From: Streptomyces sp. BK340
Lineage (GTDB): Bacteria > Actinomycetota > Actinomycetes > Streptomycetales > Streptomycetaceae
Length of the DNA: 64,000 nt
Assembly: GCF_007827595.1 (NCBI RefSeq)
Contig: NZ_VISR01000007.1
Coordinates: forward strand, 62,001-126,000
Reading direction: 5' to 3'
This document shows positions 24,433 to 33,205 of this stretch, piece after piece; within the stretch, counting starts at the first letter, position 1, and each line of letters begins with the position of its first letter. Below the pieces are notes generated by a model. It was given only the letters and a program-made list of their open reading frames with translations. It had not been told where the DNA came from and did no database searches. The position numbers and the translations under genes are program-made.

Positions 24433-25356
24433 TCAGCGGACCGGCGTGCCCTGCGGCTGCGGCGGGGCGATGCCCAGCGCGGTCGTGTACTTGGCGAGGG
24501 CGAGCTTGCCGATCGCCGGGTAGGCGCCGAGCGGCTCGGCCGTGGCGCAGCCCGCCTCCTCGGCGGCCGCCGTCAGCAGCGCCGGGTCGATCTCCGGGCC
24601 GATCAGGTACGGCGCCAGGGCCAGCTGCTGCGAGCCCGAGGAACGCAGCTGCTCGGCGACGGAGGTGATCGAACCCTCCTGGTCCAGGGCCGCGGCCATC
24701 ACCGGCACGGCCAGGCGTGCGGCGAGCAGCATGCCGGTGATCCCGGCCGCCTGCACGGCCTCCTCGCCGCCCACGGAGGCCAGGATGATGCCGTCGGCGG
24801 CGGTGGCCACGGTGAACAGGCGGGCGCGGTCGGCGCGGGCCAGACCGGCCTCGGACAGACGCACGTGCAGCGCCTCGGCGAGCAGCGGGTGCGGGCCGAG
24901 GGCGTCGGTCAGGTCGGCGGCGACCCGGCTGTCCATCACGGCCTGGCGGACCTGGCGCAGCAGCGCGCTGTCCGGACCGGCCAGCAGCGGCACGACGACC
25001 GCGACCGGGCCGTCGGGCTCCTTGACCTCGAGGCCGGCGGCGACGGCCTGCTCGTAGCGGGCGGCGCGCTCCTCGGCGGTGTGCGCGAGCATGGCCCGCA
25101 GGCTCGGGAACTCGGTGTCGTCCCCGTCCAGGTATCCGATCCGGGCGTCCAGGCCGGGCAGCTCGGAGCGGGCGATGCTCACGACCTCCTCGGCGAGGCT
25201 GCGCGCGGCGGCGCTGGGCGCGCCGGGCACCGCGAGGACGAACGCGGGCGCGCCCTCGGGAGCCACCAGCGGTTCCGGTCGGCGGTGCCGTCCGGGCTGG
25301 CGGGGTCGCGGCATTCGTACTGGCAGGCCGGACGCGGGCCCAGTGGGGGAGCTCAT
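24433..25356 (-). CDS. CbiX/SirB-like chelatase-family protein, metal-site residues missing
   Basis: 307 residues with two CbiX-like halves. The second half shows GPHPLLAEALHVRL and LAPYLIGPEIDPALLTAA, and the overall layout is that of actinobacterial proteins labelled sirohydrochlorin chelatase. However, the N-terminal strand that normally ends in AHGSR reads VLAVPGAPS, so the first metal/catalytic His is absent. The N-terminal ~35 residues are Pro/Arg-rich. It may be a paralogue with another role. No cobalamin or siroheme gene is adjacent, which weakens a direct pathway assignment. Confidence 0.65.
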   Translation of the reverse strand: MSSPTGPASGLPVRMPRPRQPGRHRRPEPLVAPEGAPAFVLAVPGAPSAAARSLAEEVVSIARSELPGLDARIGYLDGDDTEFPSLRAMLAHTAEERAARYEQAVAAGLEVKEPDGPVAVVVPLLAGPDSALLRQVRQAVMDSRVAADLTDALGPHPLLAEALHVRLSEAGLARADRARLFTVATAADGIILASVGGEEAVQAAGITGMLLAARLAVPVMAAALDQEGSITSVAEQLRSSGSQQLALAPYLIGPEIDPALLTAAAEEAGCATAEPLGAYPAIGKLALAKYTTALGIAPPQPQGTPVR

Positions 25357-25498
25357 GGCGCCGCATGTTACTAACTTCTTGGGCTCCCTTGTTCGGGGAG
25401 GGTGCAGGTGAGCGGTATCCGTCCGGTTTTGTCTGATGAGTTACCTACCCTTGGCACGTGTTCCGGGCACTTGCCGGACAGATGTGCCACGAAGGGGG

Positions 25499-26473
25499 TC
25501 AATCCCCTTTTGTAGGGACCACGTACAGCATGGACGGTTCACCCGGCAGTGTGAGCCCCCCGGCCGCCAGCTCGTTCGCGATCCGTACGCAGCCGTGCAG
25601 CGGGTCGCCCTCGGCCGGCACCTGCCGGGCGTGCGGCAGTCTCGCGGCCAACTCCTCCCGCAGGGGTACGAGGAGCGGGTCGCCCATCTTGAGCAGTCCG
25701 CCGGTGAACGCCATTTCGGGCGTACCGGAGGCCGGGCACACCGCGGCGGCGGACTCGGCGATGTTCCGGGCCGCCGCACGCAGGATGCCGGCGGCCACCG
25801 GGTCGCGCGGGGCGCAGGCGGCCACCTGGGGCGCGAAGGAGGCCAGCAGCGCGGGCCGGTCGGTACGGGGGTAGAGCCGGCCGGGCAGCCCCCGCACCGG
25901 GCCGAACTGTTCCTCGGCGCACGCCAGCAGCGGGGCGGAGCCGCCGTCCCGGCCGTCGTGGGCGCGCAGCGCCGCCTCCAGCCCGGCCCGCCCGATCCAC
26001 GCCCCGCCGCCGCAGTCGCCCAGCAGATGGCCCCAGCCGTCCGCCCGCCGCCAGCGGGTCAGATCGGTGCCCACCGCGATCAGGCCGGTGCCCGCGGCCA
26101 CCACGGCACCCGGCCGCGGCCCGAGGGCGCCCACGTAGGCCGTCACGGCATCGGCGGCCAGCGCCACGTTCCGTACGCCGAGCTCCCGGGCGAGCGCGCC
26201 CGGCAGCTCGGCGCGCAGGGCGTCGCCCAGAGAGGAGAACCCGGCGGAGCCGACCACGGCCGTGGCCAGTTCGTCCACCCCGGCCTCCGCCGCCGACGCG
26301 CGGGCGAGGGGTACGAGTTGCCCCATCAGGTGGTCGGGGTCGATGCCCCGCGCCCCGGTACGGACGGGCTCGCCCGACGCTCGCCGGGCCGAGGGTGCCT
26401 GCCCCGGAACGCCGACGGCGACCCGGAGACCGGAGCCCCCGGAGTCCACCGCCAGATAACCGGGGACGGTCAC
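25499..26473 (-). CDS. BadF/BadG-type ATPase, N-acetylglucosamine kinase-like
   Basis: 324 residues from a GTG overlapping the ung stop by four bases (GTGA). ASKHA-fold motifs: phosphate-1 YLAVDSGGSGLRVAVG at the N-terminus, phosphate-2 VVAAGTGLIAVG, and adenosine-type GGLLKMGDPLL near the C-terminus, with DGWGHLLGDCGGGAWIGRAG between. This organisation is that of eukaryote-type NAG kinases and bacterial BcrAD/BadFG ATPases that phosphorylate amino sugars using ATP. Substrate specificity is not proven by sequence. Coupled translation with the DNA-repair gene upstream is a positional oddity rather than a pathway. Confidence 0.82.
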   Translation of the reverse strand: MTVPGYLAVDSGGSGLRVAVGVPGQAPSARRASGEPVRTGARGIDPDHLMGQLVPLARASAAEAGVDELATAVVGSAGFSSLGDALRAELPGALARELGVRNVALAADAVTAYVGALGPRPGAVVAAGTGLIAVGTDLTRWRRADGWGHLLGDCGGGAWIGRAGLEAALRAHDGRDGGSAPLLACAEEQFGPVRGLPGRLYPRTDRPALLASFAPQVAACAPRDPVAAGILRAAARNIAESAAAVCPASGTPEMAFTGGLLKMGDPLLVPLREELAARLPHARQVPAEGDPLHGCVRIANELAAGGLTLPGEPSMLYVVPTKGD

Positions 26474-27171
26474 GGCAGACGCCAGTCCACCGGCTGTCCG
26501 CCCTGCTGGATCAGCAGGTCGTTGGCCCGGCTGAACGGACGCGACCCGAAGAAGCCGCGGTCGGCCGACATGGGCGAGGGATGCGCGGACTCCACGGCCG
26601 GCAGACTGCCCAGCAGCGGACGCAGGTTCCGGGCGTCACGTCCCCACAGCACGGACACCAGCGGCTTGCCGCGCGCCGCCAGGGCGCGGATCGCCTGCTC
26701 GGTGACCTCCTCCCAGCCCTTGCCGCGGTGGGCGGCCGGGCTGCGCGGTGCCGTGGTGAGCGCCCTGTTGAGCAGCAGCACGCCCTGCTGTGTCCACGGG
26801 GTGAGGTCGCCGTTCGACGGCTGGGGCAGCCCCAGGTCGGCGTTCAGCTCGCGGAAGATGTTGATCAGGCTCGGCGGCAGCGGACGCACCTCGGGCGCGA
26901 CCGAGAACGACAGGCCGACCGCGTGCCCCGGTGTCGGGTACGGGTCCTGACCGACGATCAGGACGCGTACGTCGTCGAAGGGTTGCTGGAAGGCGCGCAG
27001 TACGTTCGGTCCGGCCGGGAGGTAGGTGCGTCCCGCGGCGATCTCCGCACGCAGGAAGTCGCCCATCGCGGCGATCTGTCCGGCGACGGGTTCGAGGGCC
27101 TTCGCCCAGCCCGGTTCGACGATTTCATGCAAGGGTCGTGGTGCCACGGGCGTCACCCTACTGCCGTACAC
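26470..27171 (-). CDS. ung: uracil-DNA glycosylase, family 1
   Basis: 233 residues. The family-1 motifs are intact: GQDPYPTPGHAVGLSFSV with the catalytic Asp, GVLLLNRALTTAPRSPAAH, VLWGRDARNLRPLL, and HPSPMSADRGFFGSRPFS with the catalytic His. It removes uracil from DNA to start base-excision repair in the cytoplasm. The start used gives a short N-terminal extension (MYGSRVTPVAPRPLHE) before the conserved helix; an internal start is possible. Its stop overlaps the GTG of the NAG-kinase-like gene. Confidence 0.95.
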   Translation of the reverse strand: MYGSRVTPVAPRPLHEIVEPGWAKALEPVAGQIAAMGDFLRAEIAAGRTYLPAGPNVLRAFQQPFDDVRVLIVGQDPYPTPGHAVGLSFSVAPEVRPLPPSLINIFRELNADLGLPQPSNGDLTPWTQQGVLLLNRALTTAPRSPAAHRGKGWEEVTEQAIRALAARGKPLVSVLWGRDARNLRPLLGSLPAVESAHPSPMSADRGFFGSRPFSRANDLLIQQGGQPVDWRLP

Positions 27172-27286
27172 CGGTTGGCGATCAAGCTGCGACCGGAGGC
27201 CGACCGAGGATGATCGGACCGTCGGCTCGAATGACCGTTTCCGCCCCTGCCTCCCTTCCTGCGGCCCTCGGGCACCGCCCGCCGCG

Positions 27287-28372
27287 TCAGTCGATCACCG
27301 CCGCCCGCACGCACAGCACGTCCGGCAGATGGGAGGCGAGCTGCCGCCAGCTGTCGCCGTCGTCGGCCGAGGCGTACACCTCGCCGTTGCGGTTGCCGAA
27401 GTAGACCCCTGCCGGGTCCGCGTCGTCCGTCCACAGTGCGTCGCGCAGCACGGTGCCGTAGTGGTCCTCCGCCGGCAGCCCGTGCGACAGCGGCTCCCAG
27501 CTCTTGCCCGCGTCGGCCGTGCGGAAGACCCGGCAGCGGTGGTCGGCGGGTACCCGGTCGGCGTCCGCGTTGATCGGGAAGACGTACGCGGTGTCGCCGC
27601 GGTGCGGGTGGGCGGCCACCGCGAACCCGAACGTCGACGGCAGGCCCGCGCCGATGTCGGTCCACCGCGCGCCCGCGTCGTCGCTGCGGTACACACCCCA
27701 GTGGTTCTGCAGGTACAGCCGGTCCGGGTCGTGCGCGTCCTTGGCGATCTTGTGCACGCACTGGCCGAACTCCGGGTTCGGATCCGGCAGGAACACCGCG
27801 GAGACACCGGAGTTGGCGGGCGCCCAGCTCGCCCCGCCGTCCGTGGTACGGAACACCCCGGCGGTGGAGACGGCGACGGTCACCGCCCGCGGGTCGCGCG
27901 CGTCGGTGAGCACCGTGTGCAGGCCCTCACCCCCGCCGCCCGGCACCCACCGGGAGCGGGTCGGGTGCTCCCACAGGGGACGCACCAGCTCGAAGCTCTC
28001 CCCGCGGTCCTCGGAGCGGTACAGCGCGGCCGGTTCCGTGCCCGCGTACACCACGTCCGGTTCGGCGGCGGCCGGGTGCAGCTGCCACACCCGCTCCAGC
28101 GAAGCCCCGGTGTCCTTGGGGAACTTGACGGCCGGCCGCGCCGGTTCGGTCCAGGAGCGGCCCAGATCGTCGGAGTGGAACACCGACGGGCCCCAGTGCG
28201 CGCTGTCGCCGCCCGCCAGCAGCCGCGGGGTGCCGCCGCGGACGTCGATGGCGACCGAGTAGACGGCCTGGGCGTTGAAGTAGGGGCTGTCGTCGAACTC
28301 CCAGGTGCCGCCGCGCCGCCGCCCGATGAAGAGGCCTTTGCGGGTGCCCACGGCGAGCAGGACCTCGGTCAT
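27287..28372 (-). CDS. BNR/sialidase-repeat β-propeller protein
   Basis: 361 residues from ATG at 28372, with GGAGGTGATC directly upstream, which decides against the longer frame to 28477. Repeated Asp-box-like blades (SDDLGRSWTEP, SEDRGESFELV, TTDGGASWAP, SDDAGARWTDI, TADAGKSWEPL, SADDGDSWRQL) each follow the SxDxGxxW pattern of BNR repeats. No signal peptide is present, so it is cytoplasmic, unlike true secreted sialidases, and sialidase active-site residues are not evident. Members are annotated as exo-α-sialidase-like or glycosyl hydrolase without proven activity. Confidence 0.82.
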   Translation of the reverse strand: MTEVLLAVGTRKGLFIGRRRGGTWEFDDSPYFNAQAVYSVAIDVRGGTPRLLAGGDSAHWGPSVFHSDDLGRSWTEPARPAVKFPKDTGASLERVWQLHPAAAEPDVVYAGTEPAALYRSEDRGESFELVRPLWEHPTRSRWVPGGGGEGLHTVLTDARDPRAVTVAVSTAGVFRTTDGGASWAPANSGVSAVFLPDPNPEFGQCVHKIAKDAHDPDRLYLQNHWGVYRSDDAGARWTDIGAGLPSTFGFAVAAHPHRGDTAYVFPINADADRVPADHRCRVFRTADAGKSWEPLSHGLPAEDHYGTVLRDALWTDDADPAGVYFGNRNGEVYASADDGDSWRQLASHLPDVLCVRAAVID

Positions 28373-28635
28373 GCCGATCACCTCCGGGACGTCTTTGTCC
28401 AGGTAGTCGTCAGATACCGGCCAGTCTGCACCCCGCCACTGACAGTCGGCCCCGGTCGGGGCGTACGCGCAGGTCACGACGGTGCCGTCGGCCTGTCGTA
28501 GAGATCGGCAAGGTGCGTTGTCGCATGCGCCTGCGCGAAGGGGGTGTCACGTGCGACCGTCGACGTGACGGCTCGTCGTGAGCAACGGGGCGGCCCTGCC
28601 CGTATGGGAGGTCGGTCCGGCCTGTCGGTGCGCTC

Positions 28636-29232
28636 GTGAGGAGGATGCCTTTGAAGGCGTTGCGTGGTCCCGAGGTGTGGCTGTGGCGCTGGCGGCGCAA
28701 TCCGCTCCGGCGCCGGGCCGACGTGGTGGAGGCCTGGATGGTGCTCGCCGTCTGGCTGCTGACCGTCCTGGCCGGGGTGCTGGCCGGGCTCGCGGCGGCC
28801 CGTTCGGTGGAGCACGGACTGGCACGGGAGCGCGCCGCCTGGCAGCCCGCCGTCGCCCGCGTCGTCGCCCAGGCACCCGGCAGGGCCACCGCCGCGGGCA
28901 CCGGCGGAGAGCGGGTCTGGGCCGAGGTCCGCTGGACCGTCGGCGACGGCTCGGCCCGCACCGGCCAGGCCCGGGTCGCGCCGGGCAGCAAGGCCGGGTC
29001 CCCGGTCACCGTGTGGACCGACCCGCAGGGCCACCTGGTCACCCGCCCCACCACCGCGTCCGAGGCCGCCTTCCGGGCCACCTTGATGGGTGGCCTGGTC
29101 GGCGTGAGTGCCGCCGCCCTCCCCTTCGTCGGCGGCCGCGTCCTGCGCGGTCGCCTGGAGCGCCGCCGCATGGACCGCTGGGACGCGGAGTGGGCCCGAC
29201 TGGGGCCGCAGTGGAGCCGGATGAAATGGTGA
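28636..29232 (+). CDS. Rv1733c-like two-TM membrane protein
   Basis: Up to 198 residues. Two transmembrane helices (VLAVWLLTVLAGVLAGLAAA and LMGGLVGVSAAALPFVGG) flank an extracellular β-rich domain, the layout of the Rv1733c family of Streptomyces and mycobacteria. The start is ambiguous: GTG 28636, ATG 28645 and TTG 28651 are all in frame, and AGGAGG at 28639-28644 best suits TTG 28651. Function unknown; the charged C-terminal helix (RGRLERRRMDRWDAEW) is cytoplasmic. Confidence 0.8.
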   Translation: MRRMPLKALRGPEVWLWRWRRNPLRRRADVVEAWMVLAVWLLTVLAGVLAGLAAARSVEHGLARERAAWQPAVARVVAQAPGRATAAGTGGERVWAEVRWTVGDGSARTGQARVAPGSKAGSPVTVWTDPQGHLVTRPTTASEAAFRATLMGGLVGVSAAALPFVGGRVLRGRLERRRMDRWDAEWARLGPQWSRMKW

Positions 29233-29340
29233 CGGACCCCCTGCGCCCGTGACGGACCACCTGCGCCCGTGACGTACCCCTGCGCCCGTGACGGCCTTCG
29301 CGCCATGACGGCCGCCGCGCCATGACGGACCGCGCGCTCC
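29229..29340. repeat. 17-20 bp GTGACGGACC tandem repeat
   Basis: Six units in a row start at 29229, 29249, 29269, 29288, 29305 and 29322 (GTGACGGACCCCCTGCGCCC and shortened variants). The array begins at the stop codon of the membrane-protein gene and ends in a terminator-like hairpin before the convergent HEAT gene. It resembles the 29 bp array at 17624 in position, though not in sequence. Confidence 0.8.
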
Positions 29341-29349
29341 GGCGCGCGG
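29330..29349. terminator. hairpin between convergent genes
   Basis: An 8 bp perfect stem (CCGCGCGC/GCGCGCGG) with a TCCG loop, directly before the stop codon of the minus-strand HEAT-repeat gene and following the tandem repeat. Confidence 0.55.
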
Positions 29350-31326
29350 CTACAGCCCGGCCAGTACCTCCCCGCAGGTCCTGAGCAACGCCTCGTCCTT
29401 GGCGATGTGCTGGCTGCCGTACCCGCCCTCACCGGCCGTGTGGCGCCGGGGGTCGGTCAGTTCGGCGGTCACCAGGTCCCTCAGCGGTGCGGCCGCCGGG
29501 CCCATGGCCGCAAGGCACTGGGCGATCGGGCCGCGCGTGTAGGGGTTCTGCGACCACGCGGCCCGGAACACCGGCAGCACGGGTTCCGGGTCCCGGCCGA
29601 TGTGCCACAGTGCGCGGGCGGCCGACATCCGCTGCCACACCTGGGCCGAACGGGCCGTCCGGCGCAGTTCAGGCAGGGCCGTGCGGGCGGCCGGACCCAG
29701 CCTGCCCAGCTGCCGGGCGGCGAGCCGGCGGCTCCCCGGCTCGCCCTGCGTCAACTCCCGCAGCAGGACGGGCAGTACGGCTGTGACGGGATCCCCCGCC
29801 GACCACAGGGCGCCCGCGGCGGCGGCCGCGTGCCGGGTGTGCAGCAGGTCCCGCAGGACGGGTGCCGCCTGTGCGGCCGCCCCGAGGGCGTCCAGCGTCT
29901 CGATGGCCGGTCCGACGAGTCTCTCCCGTGCCCCGAGCCCGTCCGGCGCCGCGGACAGGAGCCGCAGCACCTCGGGCACCGCATGCCGGTCGCCCACGGC
30001 TCTGAGCGCGGCCAGGAGCGAAGTGGCCAGTGTGCCGGAGGCGGGGGAGTCCAGGGGGACACGGGCCAGATGGTGTCGCAGCGCGGGGGCGAGGGGAGTC
30101 GCGGCCGGCCCCAGATGTGCGATCTCGTGCCCCAGGCCGCCGGGCACGAACGGGCCGGCCAGCACCTGGGCCAGAACCGGGACCGCCCGTGGATCGCCGG
30201 TCCGGACCAGGGCCTTGAGCGGTCCGCCGAGGGCGGGCGAGCCGCGCTCCCAGCGGTGTGTCCACAGGTCGGGCCGGGCGGCCACCAGGGCGTACAGATC
30301 GTCCGCGGCGGGCGTGGCCAGGCCGTACAGCTCCACCAGGACCGAGACCGCCGCGTCCCGCAACCGGTCCTGCTCCGTGTCCAGTTGGGCACCGATCAGG
30401 GCCACCGGCCCGGCGCAGTCCGCCCGCCAGCCGCGGAACAGCGCAGCCGACATGCACACGGCATTGCACCGGTCCATCGGGTCCGGGCTGGTCAACTGCC
30501 CGGTGAGCAGGGCGATCCGGTCGGCGGTCCGGTCGCCGAGCGCGGTGTGCAGGGTGCGCAGCAGCTGGGCGCCCTCCTCGTCCGAGGGCCGCAGTCGCCG
30601 TATCCGGCCCACGAGGGTGTCGTTCCCGGACGGCTCCGGTACCCGGGCGCGGCGCGCGGACCTGTCCCGCAGCAGCTCGACCGCCGTCGGCACCAGGTCG
30701 GCCGGGAGCAGCTCCGGGGCGCCCAGGGCGAGCTGGCCCAGCGCGGCGAGCCGCAGCCCGGGCTCGTAGGGCGGGGCGCTCTGCGTGGCCAACAGGTCCA
30801 GCGCGGCGGTGGAGTGCGCCGGATGCCGCCGTACGAACAGGCCGAGGGCCTCGGTGAGCGCGAGCAGTACCCTGCCGTCCCGCTCGACCGGGATCCGCTG
30901 CCGTATCAGGTCCAGGACGCGCTCCGGGCCGTCCGGGAACCGTACGACGGCACCGGCCGCCGCCCGGCGCACTCCCGGGTCCGGGTCACCGAGGAGGGAC
31001 ACGAACACCTCGGAGCCCCCGCGCACGGCCTCACGCGCGTGCGCGTCCCCGCTCTCCGCCCCGATGCTGACCAGCAGTTCGACGATGCAGCCCCGGTCCG
31101 GCACCGCCTCGCGGGCCGCGAGCGAGCACAGGAAGGGAACGCAGGCCAGCGTCGAGTCGTACACGTTCCCCTGGTGGTGCACCGTGCCGTACATGCCGTC
31201 GAGCGCGGTCTGTCGCTCGGCGGCGTCCGCGGAGGCCAGCCCCCGTAACCATCCGGGCACGTCCTCCGCGCTGCCGTACGCGTGGTGCAGCGAGGCCCAG
31301 TCGACCTCGTCGATCCCCGTGAACAC
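29350..31326 (-). CDS. HEAT-repeat protein
   Basis: 658 residues from GTG at 31326 with GGAGG eight bases upstream; the longer frame to 31434 lacks coding character there. The protein is almost wholly antiparallel helix pairs of the HEAT/PBS-lyase type, for example SLLGDPDPGVRRAAAGAVVR, VRTGDPRAVPVLAQVLAG and RRLAARQLGRLGPAARTALP. There is no catalytic motif or signal peptide. Such solenoids are protein- or nucleic-acid-binding scaffolds. The N-terminus (DEVDWASLHHAYGSAEDVP) matches the start common to Streptomyces HEAT-repeat paralogues. Confidence 0.8.
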   Translation of the reverse strand: MFTGIDEVDWASLHHAYGSAEDVPGWLRGLASADAAERQTALDGMYGTVHHQGNVYDSTLACVPFLCSLAAREAVPDRGCIVELLVSIGAESGDAHAREAVRGGSEVFVSLLGDPDPGVRRAAAGAVVRFPDGPERVLDLIRQRIPVERDGRVLLALTEALGLFVRRHPAHSTAALDLLATQSAPPYEPGLRLAALGQLALGAPELLPADLVPTAVELLRDRSARRARVPEPSGNDTLVGRIRRLRPSDEEGAQLLRTLHTALGDRTADRIALLTGQLTSPDPMDRCNAVCMSAALFRGWRADCAGPVALIGAQLDTEQDRLRDAAVSVLVELYGLATPAADDLYALVAARPDLWTHRWERGSPALGGPLKALVRTGDPRAVPVLAQVLAGPFVPGGLGHEIAHLGPAATPLAPALRHHLARVPLDSPASGTLATSLLAALRAVGDRHAVPEVLRLLSAAPDGLGARERLVGPAIETLDALGAAAQAAPVLRDLLHTRHAAAAAGALWSAGDPVTAVLPVLLRELTQGEPGSRRLAARQLGRLGPAARTALPELRRTARSAQVWQRMSAARALWHIGRDPEPVLPVFRAAWSQNPYTRGPIAQCLAAMGPAAAPLRDLVTAELTDPRRHTAGEGGYGSQHIAKDEALLRTCGEVLAGL

Positions 31327-31469
31327 GTTGTCCTCCCCAGGCCGGAACCACCTGATCGAGTCTGCACCACGGCACTGACAACGATGCGAAGTCGCGCGCT
31401 GACTGTGTGCGATCCGTCGGCTGTCACCGGCCACGGGGCGGGATCCGCCCCGGCCGCCCGGGGACCGGA

Positions 31470-33134
31470 TCAGTCATGGCCGGGAAAGGCCCGCTCCAGG
31501 ATCGTGTCCAGGTCGGTCCCGGCGGGCAGCGTGCCGAACGCGTGCCCCCAGTCGCCGCCCAGCCGGGTGGCGCAGAAGGCGTCCGCGACGGCGTGCGGGG
31601 CGTGCCGGACCAGCAGCGATGCCTGAAGGGCCAGCGCCATCCCCTCGACCAGCCTGCGTGCGCCCACCTGGTCGGTTTCGGCCAACTGCTCCTTGAGCCC
31701 GACCACGGCCGCATCCAGCCGGGCGTCCGCCCCGCGCGCGAGGGCGAGTTCGGTGAACAGGGCCTCGGTCGTGTCCTGTTCCCGACCCAGGGCGCGCAGC
31801 ACGTCGAGCGCGTTGACGTTCCCCGAGCCCTCCCAGATCGACAACAGGGGAGCCTCCCGGTAGTGGCGGGGCATGCCCGACTCCTCGACGTACCCGTTGC
31901 CGCCCAGGCACTCCAGGGCCTCCGCGGTGAACGCCGGGCCCCGCTTGGTGACCCAGTACTTGCCGACGGCGGTGGCGAGCCGGCGGAAGGAGCGCTCGCC
32001 GGCGTCCCCGCGTACCGCCCGGTCCGCCGCACCGGCGAGCCGCAGGGTGAGCGTCGTCGCCGCCTCCGACTCCAGCGCCAGGTCGGCCAGCACGTTGCGC
32101 ATCAGCGGCTGGTCGAACAGCCGGGCGCCGAACGCGCTGCGGTGGCGCGCGTGGTGACCCGCCTCGACGAGCGTCTTGCGCATCAGGGTCGCCGAGGACA
32201 TCACACAGTCCAGACGGGTGCAGTTGACCATCTCGATGATGGTCTTCACGCCCCGCCCCTCGGGTCCGACCAGCCAGGCCACCGTCCGTTCGAACTCCGG
32301 CTCGGAGGAGGCGTTGGACCGGTTGCCGAGCTTGTCCTTCAGCCGCTGGATGCGGAAGGTGTTGCGGCTGCCGTCCGGCAGGATCCGGGGCACGAGGAAG
32401 CAGGACAGGCCGCCCGGCGCCTGCGCCAGCACCAGGAACACGTCGCACATCGGCGCCGACGTGAACCACTTGTGGCCGCGCAGCGTGTACACGCCCGGCT
32501 CACCCGTGGGCGTGGCCGTGGTGGTGTTCGTGCGGACGTCCGAGCCGCCCTGCTTCTCGGTCATGCCCATCCCGGCGAGCAGTCCGGGCTTCTCGGTGGG
32601 CACGCGCAGCCCCGGGTCGTACGCGCGGCCGGTGAGCAGCGGTTCGTACACCTTGGCCAGCTCCGGCTGGGCGCGCAGCGCGGGGACGGCCGCGTACGTC
32701 ATCGACGTCGGACAGCCGTGCCCGGCCTCCGTGTGCCCCCACACCAGTCCGCCCGCCGTGCGGGCCACGTGGGCACCGGGCCGGTCGTCCGCCCATGGCG
32801 CACCGGCCAGGCCCTCGGCGACCGCGGTCCGCATCAGGTGGTGCCAGCTGGGGTGGAACTCGACCTCGTCGATCCGGTTGCCGTAGCGGTCGTGGGTGCG
32901 CAGCTCCGGCTCGTGCCGGTTCGCCTGCTCGCCCCACTCCTGGGCCTCCTCGCTGCCGGCCTGCAGCCCCAGCCGCCGGATGCCGTCCTCGGCCCACTCG
33001 GCACCCTCCCGGCGCAGCCCCTCCAGCAGGGCACGGTCGGCAGAAGCGTCGTAGGGAGCCAGGGGCGGGGCCTGGTTGGTGACGTCGTGGGTGGCGTGGT
33101 GCCGCGGCGGCGACTGCACGGGTGTCGAGTCCAT
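31470..33134 (-). CDS. acyl-CoA dehydrogenase, AidB-like
   Basis: 554 residues from ATG at 33134. The long N-terminal domain and the motifs GMGMTEKQGGSDVRTNTT, LRGHKWFTSAPMCDVFLVLA, ECLGGNGYVEESGMPRHYRE and SIWEGSGNVNALDVLRAL are those of the AidB branch of acyl-CoA dehydrogenases. FAD binds between the middle β-domain and C-terminal helices; EtfBA (56243-58051) is the likely electron acceptor if it acts on acyl-CoA. E. coli AidB instead binds DNA and is linked to alkylation response. It is divergent from a PaaX-type repressor gene with 65 bp between them. Confidence 0.9.
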   Translation of the reverse strand: MDSTPVQSPPRHHATHDVTNQAPPLAPYDASADRALLEGLRREGAEWAEDGIRRLGLQAGSEEAQEWGEQANRHEPELRTHDRYGNRIDEVEFHPSWHHLMRTAVAEGLAGAPWADDRPGAHVARTAGGLVWGHTEAGHGCPTSMTYAAVPALRAQPELAKVYEPLLTGRAYDPGLRVPTEKPGLLAGMGMTEKQGGSDVRTNTTTATPTGEPGVYTLRGHKWFTSAPMCDVFLVLAQAPGGLSCFLVPRILPDGSRNTFRIQRLKDKLGNRSNASSEPEFERTVAWLVGPEGRGVKTIIEMVNCTRLDCVMSSATLMRKTLVEAGHHARHRSAFGARLFDQPLMRNVLADLALESEAATTLTLRLAGAADRAVRGDAGERSFRRLATAVGKYWVTKRGPAFTAEALECLGGNGYVEESGMPRHYREAPLLSIWEGSGNVNALDVLRALGREQDTTEALFTELALARGADARLDAAVVGLKEQLAETDQVGARRLVEGMALALQASLLVRHAPHAVADAFCATRLGGDWGHAFGTLPAGTDLDTILERAFPGHD

Positions 33135-33205
33135 ACGGCCATGTTGCACTCTTCGTGCGACTGTAGCAATGATGCAACAAGGAGGCGCACGTACAGTACG
33201 TGCCC
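33135..33205. promoter_or_regulatory. divergent acyl-CoA dehydrogenase / PaaX control region
   Basis: Two symmetries are visible. GTTGCA near 33144 and TGCAAC near 33178 form a wide inverted repeat around the centre of the gap. GCACGTACAGTACGTGC at 33187-33203 is a perfect 17 bp palindrome. It lies between AGGAGG (33180-33185) and the regulator's start, so binding or RNA folding there would block both transcription and translation. Confidence 0.5.

Noticed and set aside
25490..25513. AAGGGGGTCAATCCCCTTTTG hairpin as terminator
   Set aside because: The stem is only ~6 bp, includes the stop codon of the NAG-kinase-like gene, and has its T-run on the side that would serve no gene.
31435..31451. 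GGGGCGGGATCCGCCCC hairpin as terminator
   Set aside because: Seven-base stem with a 3-base loop, upstream of no clear operon end; too weak to list.
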